Position numbers and translations under genes: made by a program. A model generated the notes under the pieces. The model made no database searches and was not told the origin of the DNA. It saw only the letters and a program-made list of their open reading frames with translations. Below are positions 9,215-15,744 of a stretch of DNA of 64,000 nucleotides, piece by piece (position 1 is the stretch's first letter; each line of letters starts with the position of its first letter). Origin of the DNA: Sporomusa sp. KB1 (GTDB lineage: Bacteria; Bacillota; Negativicutes; Sporomusales; Sporomusaceae); assembly GCF_007830295.1 (NCBI RefSeq), contig NZ_VLKC01000002.1, positions 5,020,675 through 5,084,674 on the forward strand, read 5' to 3'.

Positions 9215-9403
9215 CTTTCCTCTCTAAATGATCTGAATTTTTTATATCGGCCTTTGTGTTGGTGAATTACGCAAAAGTCAAGATAAGTTTTTATCTCTTG
9301 AATAATTTTAAATAATTACCTATATATCCATTATAAGGTACAATTAAGACTACTACAAGGGGTGTCGCCAACAGTTCCGACAAACCCACGCTAAAGGTAA
9401 AGC
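9215..9403. other. Intergenic stretch, no gene seen
   Basis: AT-rich sequence 5' of the deaminase gene. With the adjoining REP-like copy and the GNAT promoter region it makes a 380-bp gap without a convincing reading frame. It should hold the deaminase promoter; no clear -35/-10 pair could be picked. A short GC-richer piece (about 9355-9403) precedes the REP-like copy and is not shared with the other copies. Confidence 0.4.
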
Positions 9404-9501
9404 ATCGAAAGGGGTCAGGCTTGCATAATATACAAATTGCTTTATTATCTACTTTAAATAAAGCAATTTCTTAATAACGCAAGCCTGACCCTAGGTTCCC
9501 C
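9404..9501. repeat. REP-like element, long form (copy A)
   Basis: About 98 bp. Starts ATCGAAAGGGGTCAGGCTTGC and ends AACGCAAGCCTGACCC plus GGTTCCCC. Between the outer arms is a second inverted repeat, AAATTGCTTTATT ... AATAAAGCAATTT, so the whole folds into one long bipartite hairpin. Copy B at 10381-10475 is nearly the same over its full length, and 8425-8462 retains only the outer arms. Two near-identical copies within 1 kb argue for mobility or amplification rather than chance. Confidence 0.82.
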
Positions 9502-9596
9502 TATATGCAGTACGTCCAAGTGAGCGAAAAAAAGTTATAACAACACAGATGTATAATATAGTATAATGATATTTTTTGCCTCAAGGAGCGTGGATT

Positions 9597-10118
9597 ATGG
9601 AGCAGAACATTATCCTTGAAACATCTAGGTTAATTTTGAGGAAACTTTGTCTTGATGATTATCAAGGTATATCCAAAATTCTACAAGACATTGAAGTGAT
9701 GTATGCTTGGGAGCATGCCTTTTCCGATCAGGAAGTCACCGATTGGATCAATGAAAATCTTATGAGATATGCTAGAGATGGTTATAGTTATTGGGCTGTG
9801 ATTGAAAAAAGTAGTGAACAATTGGTTGGTGTCTGTGGAATAATTGCAGAAAGCACAGATAATGAAGATCATGTTGGTATTGGCTATATATTCAACAAAG
9901 CATTCTGGCATCAGGGCTTAGCGTTTGAGAGTGCAAATGCTTGCAAAAACTATGCTTTTCGTACCTTAAAAATTTCTGAATTAACTGCTCAGATCAGACC
10001 TGAAAACTTCAGTTCCAGAAATGTAGCCGAGAAACTCGGCATGTCCGTTATTAAGCAGTTTAACCGTTTGTATAGAGGCAAACAGATGCCTCATCTTTTA
10101 TACGGATGCTCAAAATAG
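9597..10118 (+). CDS. GNAT N-acetyltransferase, RimJ/RimL type
   Basis: A 173-residue acetyltransferase. It opens IILETSRLILRKLCLDDYQGI, the usual start of RimJ/RimL and related GNAT enzymes, continues with the acceptor region and VGIGYIFNKAFWHQGLAFES (acetyl-CoA region) and ends RPENFSSRNVAEKLGM, the NxxSxxvxeKlGF-type motif. Start is ATG 9597, 8 bases after AGGAGCG; an in-frame earlier ATG at 9576 has no ribosome site. The acceptor could be a ribosomal protein, other N-terminus or small amine. It is a single gene in the REP-rich patch. Confidence 0.85.
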   Translation: MEQNIILETSRLILRKLCLDDYQGISKILQDIEVMYAWEHAFSDQEVTDWINENLMRYARDGYSYWAVIEKSSEQLVGVCGIIAESTDNEDHVGIGYIFNKAFWHQGLAFESANACKNYAFRTLKISELTAQIRPENFSSRNVAEKLGMSVIKQFNRLYRGKQMPHLLYGCSK

Positions 10119-10153
10119 CTTTTTCGCCATTAATTTTTTATCCCGATTGGTCT

Positions 10154-10324
10154 CTATCTATTAATCTTTTCATTTAACATTCGTTGATACTCTGTTAATA
10201 GTACATCAAGCATTTGACTTGCTCGAACAACTTCTGGATCAGTAAGCGTTTTCTTTAAAGCAACCTCATTCATCTTATCACGCAACTTCTCAATCATCTC
10301 CCGTAACTCAATTAATTCCGCCAT
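10154..10324 (-). CDS. Spo0E-like aspartyl-phosphate phosphatase (small protein)
   Basis: A 56-residue protein. It opens MAELIELREMIEKLRDKMNE and carries ASQMLDVLLTEYQRM (residues 35-49), matching the SxxLDxLLxxY signature of the Spo0E family, which dephosphorylates response regulators such as Spo0A and so delays sporulation. Two helices flanking a turn are expected. The ribosome site AGGAGGG lies 6 bases upstream of the ATG at 10324. The length is normal for the family. It is divergent from nothing nearby: the REP copy B lies just upstream and the GNAT gene is convergent. The call rests on motif, length and RBS. Confidence 0.82.
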   Translation of the reverse strand: MAELIELREMIEKLRDKMNEVALKKTLTDPEVVRASQMLDVLLTEYQRMLNEKINR

Positions 10325-10380
10325 TTCATCCCTCCTATATAAATTTATTGTTTACAAAAGGAGGTAGAAATATGTAGAGG

Positions 10381-10475
10381 ATCGAAAGGGGTCAGACTTG
10401 CGTAATATACAAAATTGCTTTATTATCTACTTTAAATAAAGCAATTTTTCAATAACGCAAGACCCCAAGTTCCCC
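10381..10475. repeat. REP-like element, long form (copy B)
   Basis: Begins ATCGAAAGGGGTCAGACTTGCG and ends GACCCCAAGTTCCCC, with the same inner AATTGCTTTATT/AATAAAGCAATT hairpin as copy A (9404-9501). The right outer arm has lost a few bases (GCAAGACCCC instead of GCAAGCCTGACCC), so the outer stem is imperfect here. Its right border touches the duplicated aminotransferase fragment. Confidence 0.82.
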
Positions 10476-10515
10476 GAATGTGATTTAGCCTGTGCTAACG
10501 AAATTGAAGCAATAA
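10473..10515 (+). pseudogene. 43-nt duplicated fragment of the aminotransferase gene
   Basis: Bases 10473-10515 match 7084-7126 inside the class III aminotransferase gene at 42 of 43 positions (A at 7099 is G at 10488). The matching piece encodes the cysteine-rich segment PECDLTCANEIEAI. It abuts the right end of REP-like copy B and the sepF terminator hairpin. Too short to be functional as a coding region; it is a relic of recombination, transposition or a lost paralogue. Confidence 0.85.
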
Positions 10516-10556
10516 AAAACGCTACTTACCTATTCAAGGTAAATAGCGTTTTTGTT
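10514..10556 (-). terminator. Intrinsic terminator of sepF
   Basis: On the minus strand the stem AACGCTATTTACC / GGTAAGTAGCGTT closes a 7-base loop and is followed by TTTTTT. It lies 23 bp past the sepF stop. A-rich flanks make it potentially bidirectional. Confidence 0.8.
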
Positions 10557-10578
10557 AACTGACACCAGAACTGCTTAC

Positions 10579-11022
10579 TTACATTTCATTCTTTACCCGC
10601 ACATAAGTAGGCACTGAATAAGCAAATATCTTTTTATCCACTTCAATACTTGCATAAGTGTAAAGTATTACTCTTTCCGAAATCCGCTGGACGTGACCGC
10701 CCAAAACATAACATACGCCATTTAAAAAGTCGCACATCCGTTGCTGAGTAGCATCATCTACCTGTTGATAATTAACAATAATAGCAACACTGTCTTTGAG
10801 ATAATCAGCGTAACTTTGTACATCATCGAAAGAGATTGGCAAATCGACAAATAATTTTAAATGACCTGAATGCTGACTGTGTACTTTTAACTTGGGACGT
10901 CGCTCAGGTTCCTGTACAGGCAATTCTTTAGCAACAGGCGTATCCGTTTTTTCCGGCGCTACCATATCTTCTTCCATCGGTATTAAAAAATTTGCTAATT
11001 TATCCATTAATCCAAGCGCCAC
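10579..11022 (-). CDS. sepF: Cell division protein SepF
   Basis: SepF polymerises on FtsZ at midcell and anchors it to the membrane. The protein (147 aa) starts with the membrane-targeting helix ALGLMDKLANFLIP, has an acidic/proline linker, then the SepF domain with SFDDVQSYADYLKDSVAIIVN and the conserved FLNGVCYVLGGHVQRI. I choose GTG 11022 because GAGGAGG lies 9 bases upstream and the start then matches the family; a TTG at 11040 lacks a site. SepF usually sits in the ylm/division cluster; here it is alone beside typA, so it may be a relocated or second copy. Confidence 0.88.
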   Translation of the reverse strand: MALGLMDKLANFLIPMEEDMVAPEKTDTPVAKELPVQEPERRPKLKVHSQHSGHLKLFVDLPISFDDVQSYADYLKDSVAIIVNYQQVDDATQQRMCDFLNGVCYVLGGHVQRISERVILYTYASIEVDKKIFAYSVPTYVRVKNEM

Positions 11023-11210
11023 TGGTAAACGCCTCCTCAAAAAATTCCAATTTCTAACCTTATTAGTAAAGTAGCTTCGACACCGTTTATGGCAATTCCT
11101 GCCTTACAACAATGAATTTTAACATTAATAGCAAACTGAGGAGGAATTTCCTAGTAATTTAGGACTTTAGCACTATAACTGACCTTTTCTAATTACAAAT
11201 CTCACTACGT

Positions 11211-11321
11211 TTATCTTAGTACGCGAGTCAAGACTACCGCCTCTATAGGCAGCGCTAATTCAGGTGGAGTAGACTTTCCACCTGAATCCCCAATGTTTCA
11301 GCTATGCTGAAACGAGTTCAC
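11211..11321 (-). repeat. Three-hairpin element, copy 1 (111 bp)
   Basis: One of three ~111-bp full copies (also 15518-15628 and 62332-62442) plus a degenerate one at 34641-34697. In plus-strand order it shows TTATCTTAGTACGCGAGTC, stem CCGCCT/AGGCAG, stem CAGGTGGAG/TTCCACCTG, and stem GTTTCAGC/GCTGAAAC, ending GAGTTCAC. All copies have the same orientation and lie 3' of minus-strand genes. The stop codon of typA (TGA, 11318-11320) is inside this copy. It could be a MITE-like mobile element or a structured 3'-UTR RNA. Confidence 0.85.
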
Positions 11322-13123
11322 TGTTTGCGTTCACGGCCACGGATGTGCCGATCTAAAATAAGCTTACGCAAACGAATGCTTTGTGGTGTGACTTCTACAG
11401 CCTCATCATCATTAATATACTCAAGTGCCTGTTCCAGACTTAAAATTCGCGGCGGTGTCAGACGAATACCGTCATCAGTACCACTAGCCCGCATATTAGT
11501 AACATGCTTTTTCTTGCAAGGGTTAACATCCATATCCATATCCCGGGCATTTTCCCCGATAATCATACCTTCGTATACAGGTTGTACGGGGACAACAAAC
11601 ATAATGCCTCTGTCTTGGATACTATTAATACCATAACCAGTGGTTTCGCCTTGTTCAAACGCTACCAGTGCGCCCCGGGTACGACCGGGAATATCGCCTT
11701 TATATGGCACATAACCATGGAAAACATGGTGCATAATGCCATTGCCCTTGGTATTGGTCAAAAACCCTGATCTAAAACCAATTAAACCACGAGCCGGAAT
11801 AATAAATTCCATCCGTAAGTAGCCAGCCAGTTCGATCATATTGACAAGCTCAGCCCGGCGGGTACCTAAGCCTTCCATAACCGGCCCCATAAATTCCTGT
11901 GGTACATCAATTGTCAAAAACTCCATCGGTTCGCAGCGCTTGCCGTTAATCTCCTTATAGATTACCTGCGGCTTGCCGATCTGCAGCTCATAACCTTCGC
12001 GGCGCATTGTTTCAATAAGAATCGACAAATGCAGCTCCCCCCGGCCTGCCACCACAAAAGAATCCGGGCTGCCGGTTTCTGTTACCCGCAAGCTAACATT
12101 AGTTTCGGCTTCTTTAAACAGACGGTCACGAATATGGCGTGACGTAACATACTGGCCCTCCCGTCCGGCAAAGGGGCTCGTATTTACCGAAAAAGTCATA
12201 GCCAGTGTCGGCTCGTCAATTCGAATGGCAGGCAGCGCCTCCGGATTCTCGGTATCAGCTACCGTATCACCGATATTGATTGATTCAAGACCAATCATCG
12301 CAACAATGTCACCTAAAGCAGCATCTTGGACCTCAGTACGCTTCAGTCCCTCGTATATATATAATTTGCCGATTTTGCCTCTGGTTTCCGTCTCACCATT
12401 CACCAGTACGACATTTTGGCCGTTTTTAATTCGCCCTCGTACAACCCGGCCAATAGCAATCCGGCCGACATAGTCGTCATAATCCAGTGTAGTAATCATA
12501 ACCTGCAACGGTCCGTCAATATCGCCCCGCGGCGCAGGGATGGTTTTCTCAATACACTCAAACAACGGTTGCAAATTGTCGCTGTTATCATCCATGGCCA
12601 TTTTGGCAATACCAGCGCGGGCAGTTGCATATACTACCGGAAAGTCAAGCTGTTCATCATTAGCATCCAGCTCAATAAATAATTCTAATACCTCGTCAAG
12701 AACATCTTCTACCCGCTGATCAGGACGGTCAATTTTGTTGATAACAACAATTGGCTTAATCTTTTGCTCTAAGGCTTTGCGCAATACATACTTGGTCTGA
12801 GGCATCGGTCCCTCAAAAGCATCTACTAGGAGCAATACACCGTCAACCATATTAAGCACCCGCTCAACCTCACCGCCAAAATCGGCGTGGCCCGGGGTAT
12901 CGACGATGTTAATTTTGATATTATGATACATTACCGCCGTATTTTTAGATAAGATGGTAATGCCACGTTCGCGTTCAAGATCGTTTGAGTCCATAACGCG
13001 TTCAATAATATGTTCATTCGCGCGGAAAACACCGCTTTGCTTAAGCATAGCGTCAACTAAAGTTGTCTTACCATGGTCAACGTGGGCAATAATAGCGATA
13101 TTACGTAAGTCATTGCGTTCCAT
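11318..13123 (-). CDS. typA: Translational GTPase TypA/BipA
   Basis: A 601-residue ribosome-associated GTPase of the EF-G family, involved in 50S assembly and growth under stress or cold. Seen: G1 AHVDHGKTTLVDAML (residues 14-28), G2/switch RERGITILSKN, G3 DTPGHADFGGE, G4 NKIDRPDQ, then domains II, III and V and the C-terminal BipA domain (GRTRGALVAFEQGETTGYG). Length is as expected. Start ATG 13123 follows GGGAGGC. The final codon is read into the conserved end of the three-hairpin element, which provides the TGA stop. Confidence 0.97.
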   Translation of the reverse strand: MERNDLRNIAIIAHVDHGKTTLVDAMLKQSGVFRANEHIIERVMDSNDLERERGITILSKNTAVMYHNIKINIVDTPGHADFGGEVERVLNMVDGVLLLVDAFEGPMPQTKYVLRKALEQKIKPIVVINKIDRPDQRVEDVLDEVLELFIELDANDEQLDFPVVYATARAGIAKMAMDDNSDNLQPLFECIEKTIPAPRGDIDGPLQVMITTLDYDDYVGRIAIGRVVRGRIKNGQNVVLVNGETETRGKIGKLYIYEGLKRTEVQDAALGDIVAMIGLESINIGDTVADTENPEALPAIRIDEPTLAMTFSVNTSPFAGREGQYVTSRHIRDRLFKEAETNVSLRVTETGSPDSFVVAGRGELHLSILIETMRREGYELQIGKPQVIYKEINGKRCEPMEFLTIDVPQEFMGPVMEGLGTRRAELVNMIELAGYLRMEFIIPARGLIGFRSGFLTNTKGNGIMHHVFHGYVPYKGDIPGRTRGALVAFEQGETTGYGINSIQDRGIMFVVPVQPVYEGMIIGENARDMDMDVNPCKKKHVTNMRASGTDDGIRLTPPRILSLEQALEYINDDEAVEVTPQSIRLRKLILDRHIRGRERKQ

Positions 13124-13304
13124 ATAAAATGATAGCCTCCCCTATAATGAGCAAAAGGATGCTTATATTTTGCACCCTTTTGTAGTGTCATGCACACTTC
13201 ACTATATTATACCACTTGTCATATGTCAAATTAAATTTATTTTAAATGAAAAAAACAAGTATACCTCCAACATCCATTGCTCCTGGCAATGGAGCAACCT
13301 TTAC

Positions 13305-13757
13305 TTATTCTAATGACCCAACAACTTTATTTAAATTAAACAAAGCCCGCGGATCAACCTTTAACGTTGTATTTTCTTCTCCTAAACCACCATAAATAAA
13401 CGAAAATTGGAGAAGTCTCTTGTCCACGATATAAGGCAATGGAATTCCAAACATGGGTACATTGCCAACTGAAAATCCGGTTACTGATTTAACTTCCTCT
13501 TTTGTCGCTAATCTAACATTTTTGCAATGTAGCAAGTGTTTGATTTCTTTGAAATTAACATGACCTCTTTCCCCTGAAATAACTAACACATGAAAGCCTA
13601 TACCTGTATATAGTATCAACGTTGGCGCTATTTGAGCAATATCAACATTAAAATAATCTGCACCTTCTTGTGCTGTACGAATAGGACTATCATTATAAAT
13701 TAATTCAAATAAAAAATCACTTTTTTCCAAGATATCTTTTGTATTTACATTTTTCAT
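13305..13757 (-). CDS. YbaK/ProX-type aminoacyl-tRNA deacylase domain protein
   Basis: A 150-residue stand-alone editing-domain protein of the YbaK/aminoacyl-tRNA synthetase-associated fold. Seen: SPIRTAQEGADYFNVDIAQIAPTLIL near the start, as in YbaK/ProX proteins, the central HVNFKEIKHLLHCKNVRLATKEEV, and TGFSVGNVPMFGIPLPYIVD, which matches the (T)GxxxGxVpPfG motif. Relatives hydrolyse mischarged Cys-tRNA(Pro) or Ala-tRNA(Pro). The substrate here is unknown. It is divergent from the AraC regulator at 13909 and has its own promoter region. Confidence 0.82.
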   Translation of the reverse strand: MKNVNTKDILEKSDFLFELIYNDSPIRTAQEGADYFNVDIAQIAPTLILYTGIGFHVLVISGERGHVNFKEIKHLLHCKNVRLATKEEVKSVTGFSVGNVPMFGIPLPYIVDKRLLQFSFIYGGLGEENTTLKVDPRALFNLNKVVGSLE

Positions 13758-13908
13758 TTATGTATAAAAACTCCCTCTAGACTTCACTGCTATTTAAAAT
13801 ATTATCTTAACTTGCCAGTTTATGCAAATCTATTATCATTCGCAGTGCTATAATGATAATAATGAACTAGAACAAGCCAAAGCAGGACTCAACGGGGAGG
13901 TGGACTGA

Positions 13909-14748
13909 ATGCATACTCTGTCCAACCTATTTAATCCGATCATTGCAAAACCCAAAAACACGCTGCAATATGTTGAAATTCCGCCAAGTAATTTGCTTAA
14001 ACCCTATATTAGATGCTTTTGGGGGTCATTTCACCAACTGCTACCATCGGGTAAGAATAAGCAGCGATCTTATTCTACGATCATCATCCCAGATGGCTGT
14101 ATGGATATTGTTGTTGACATCAATCACATTTCCAATACACTAAGCGCGGCTTTTTGCGGTATCAATGACGCCCCCTTTCAAACTGCGGTTACTACTAAGA
14201 CAGCAACTACTTCTACATTTGGCATTCGCTTTTACTTCTGGGCTGTTCCTCTGTTTGCCGATACTACCATGAGAGACGCCTTAAATGCATTTATAGATGT
14301 CGACAATTATTTTTATGATTTCAGAAAAAAACTGGCAGACATTCTGTTAGAAAGACCATCCCTTATGGACCAGATAGCGGCGGCGGAAGAATATTTGCTA
14401 TCCTGTCTTCAGGCATCGCGTCCTATGGACCCCAATATCTTAAATGCTCTGTATTATATTTTAAAAACAAAAGGCCTAATCTCAATACCTGCCATATGCA
14501 CCAGCCTAACGATCAGTCAAAGACACCTTGAACGCCTGTTTACAGAATTTATCGGCGCTTCGCCCAAAAAGATTTCCGATATAGTAAGGTTTCAAATGAT
14601 CTGGCAAGACATGTATTATTCCCGCAATCGAAATTTTTGTGATCTTGCGTATCACTACCAATTTGCTCACCAGTCTCATTTTATCAACAATTTTAAAAAG
14701 TATGCAGGCAGAACCCCTTTGGAAGCTTTGCAGTATGCGGAAAGTTAA
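13909..14748 (+). CDS. AraC-family transcriptional regulator
   Basis: A 279-residue regulator. The C-terminal ~100 residues hold the two helix-turn-helix units: ISIPAICTSLTISQRHLERLF and DLAYHYQFAHQSHFINNFKKYAGRTPLEAL, the second being the typical AraC signature. The N-terminal half (PSNLLKPYIRCFWGSF, PDGCMDIVVDI) is the effector-binding region of the DUF6597 type. Start ATG 13909 has GGGGAGGTGGA upstream. The flavin reductase-like gene follows 73 bp downstream on the same strand and is the obvious candidate target. Confidence 0.88.
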   Translation: MHTLSNLFNPIIAKPKNTLQYVEIPPSNLLKPYIRCFWGSFHQLLPSGKNKQRSYSTIIIPDGCMDIVVDINHISNTLSAAFCGINDAPFQTAVTTKTATTSTFGIRFYFWAVPLFADTTMRDALNAFIDVDNYFYDFRKKLADILLERPSLMDQIAAAEEYLLSCLQASRPMDPNILNALYYILKTKGLISIPAICTSLTISQRHLERLFTEFIGASPKKISDIVRFQMIWQDMYYSRNRNFCDLAYHYQFAHQSHFINNFKKYAGRTPLEALQYAES

Positions 14749-14821
14749 CTTGTCGTTTTTTTGCAATACACTAAATATCCTTTATGCTAAAGTAAAGAAA
14801 ATAACCAAAGGAGGTCTCCCT

Positions 14822-15469
14822 ATGAAACTCGAAATTCTTACACAAAAACCAGATTTCTTTCAGGAGGAATGGCCCGGGCACTACGATATATTTCATTGGT
14901 TTGAATTTGTGTGCGGTATTCCCCACCCGTTATTTCTGCTTACAACTTATAAAGACAATGGTCAGCCAAATGCCTGCTTACATTCCTGGAGTTCATTTTC
15001 CGGCGATGGTGGTGGATTTTACGCTGTAATGCCCGGCATATTACAACGGTCACATACCTATCAAAACATTTTGCGAACTAAAGAGTTTTGTGTCAATTTT
15101 CTCAGTTCTGATTATCTTGAAATGTGCCAAAAAACTGTTATCAACAACGACGCTGAAACCGATGAATTTGCAGCAGGCGGGTTTACGCTTGAACCATCCA
15201 AAACCATTAACACGCCGCGTATAAAAGAAAGCTTTTTATCCCTGGAATGCAGCCTGGAACTGGAGAAAGATTTATCTCAAATGGGAATATCTGCGCTGAT
15301 CATTGGGAAGGTAGGCGCTATAGCACTTGACGAGAGTTTTACCGGAAATGCATTTAAAAGATATGGACAGGATGGTTTTATGTTCAACATCCACCAGCCG
15401 AAAAATCCGTTAAATGCAGAGGGAAATCGATCGGGAATAGGAGTTATTGAGGTAATAAAAAAACAGTAA
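14822..15469 (+). CDS. Flavin reductase-like (FMN-binding) protein
   Basis: A 215-residue protein of the flavin reductase-like split-barrel family (PF01613): PHPLFLLTTYKDNGQPNACLHSW at the flavin site, then NILRTKEFCVNFLSS and the late SALIIGKVGAI strand. Members bind FMN and act as reductases or electron carriers. ATG 14822 has AAAGGAGG upstream at ideal spacing; the frame is open further upstream but overlaps the AraC gene and is not used. It follows the AraC regulator and ends in a strong terminator, so the pair forms a unit. Confidence 0.82.
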   Translation: MKLEILTQKPDFFQEEWPGHYDIFHWFEFVCGIPHPLFLLTTYKDNGQPNACLHSWSSFSGDGGGFYAVMPGILQRSHTYQNILRTKEFCVNFLSSDYLEMCQKTVINNDAETDEFAAGGFTLEPSKTINTPRIKESFLSLECSLELEKDLSQMGISALIIGKVGAIALDESFTGNAFKRYGQDGFMFNIHQPKNPLNAEGNRSGIGVIEVIKKQ

Positions 15470-15475
15470 GATCTG

Positions 15476-15519
15476 CAAAAACAGCTAAAACAGAACAAAT
15501 CTGAGTTTTAGCTGTTTTT
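15476..15519 (+). terminator. Intrinsic terminator of the flavin reductase-like gene
   Basis: Stem AACAGCTAAAAC / GTTTTAGCTGTT with a 13-base loop, followed by TTTTTA, starting 7 bp after the stop. Its U-run merges into the start of three-hairpin element copy 2. Confidence 0.85.
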
Positions 15520-15628
15520 ATCTTAGTACGCGAGTCAAGACTCCCACCTCTACAGGCGGCGTTAATTCAGGTGGAGTAGACTCTCCACCTGAATCCCCAA
15601 TGTTTCAGCTATGCTGAAACGAGTTCAC
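15518..15628 (-). repeat. Three-hairpin element, copy 2 (111 bp)
   Basis: Near-identical to copy 3 and close to copy 1. It lies between two convergent genes, directly after the terminator of the plus-strand flavoprotein gene and 116 bp past the 3' end of the minus-strand S9 peptidase. On the minus-strand RNA the CCGCCU stem pairs with AGGUGG through a G.U wobble, whereas on the plus strand the same position is an A.C mismatch. Confidence 0.85.
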
Positions 15629-15744
15629 TATTGTCAGGCCAATACTATTTCCCGTTGCAATTCGTGTTTTCCCTACTGAGCAGTCTACATTTATATAAGA
15701 GATTGCCTTGCCAAATAAGCCAGTGCCTCTGACAACTGTATTGG

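Noticed and set aside
8425..10475. REP-like palindromes as a CRISPR array
   Set aside because: Spacing is irregular (about 1 kb) with genes between, and units are palindromes with internal hairpins rather than direct repeats with spacers.
11211..11321. Three-hairpin element as a plain transcription terminator
   Set aside because: It has three stems and no U-run at the end, and copy 2 is preceded by a separate complete terminator.
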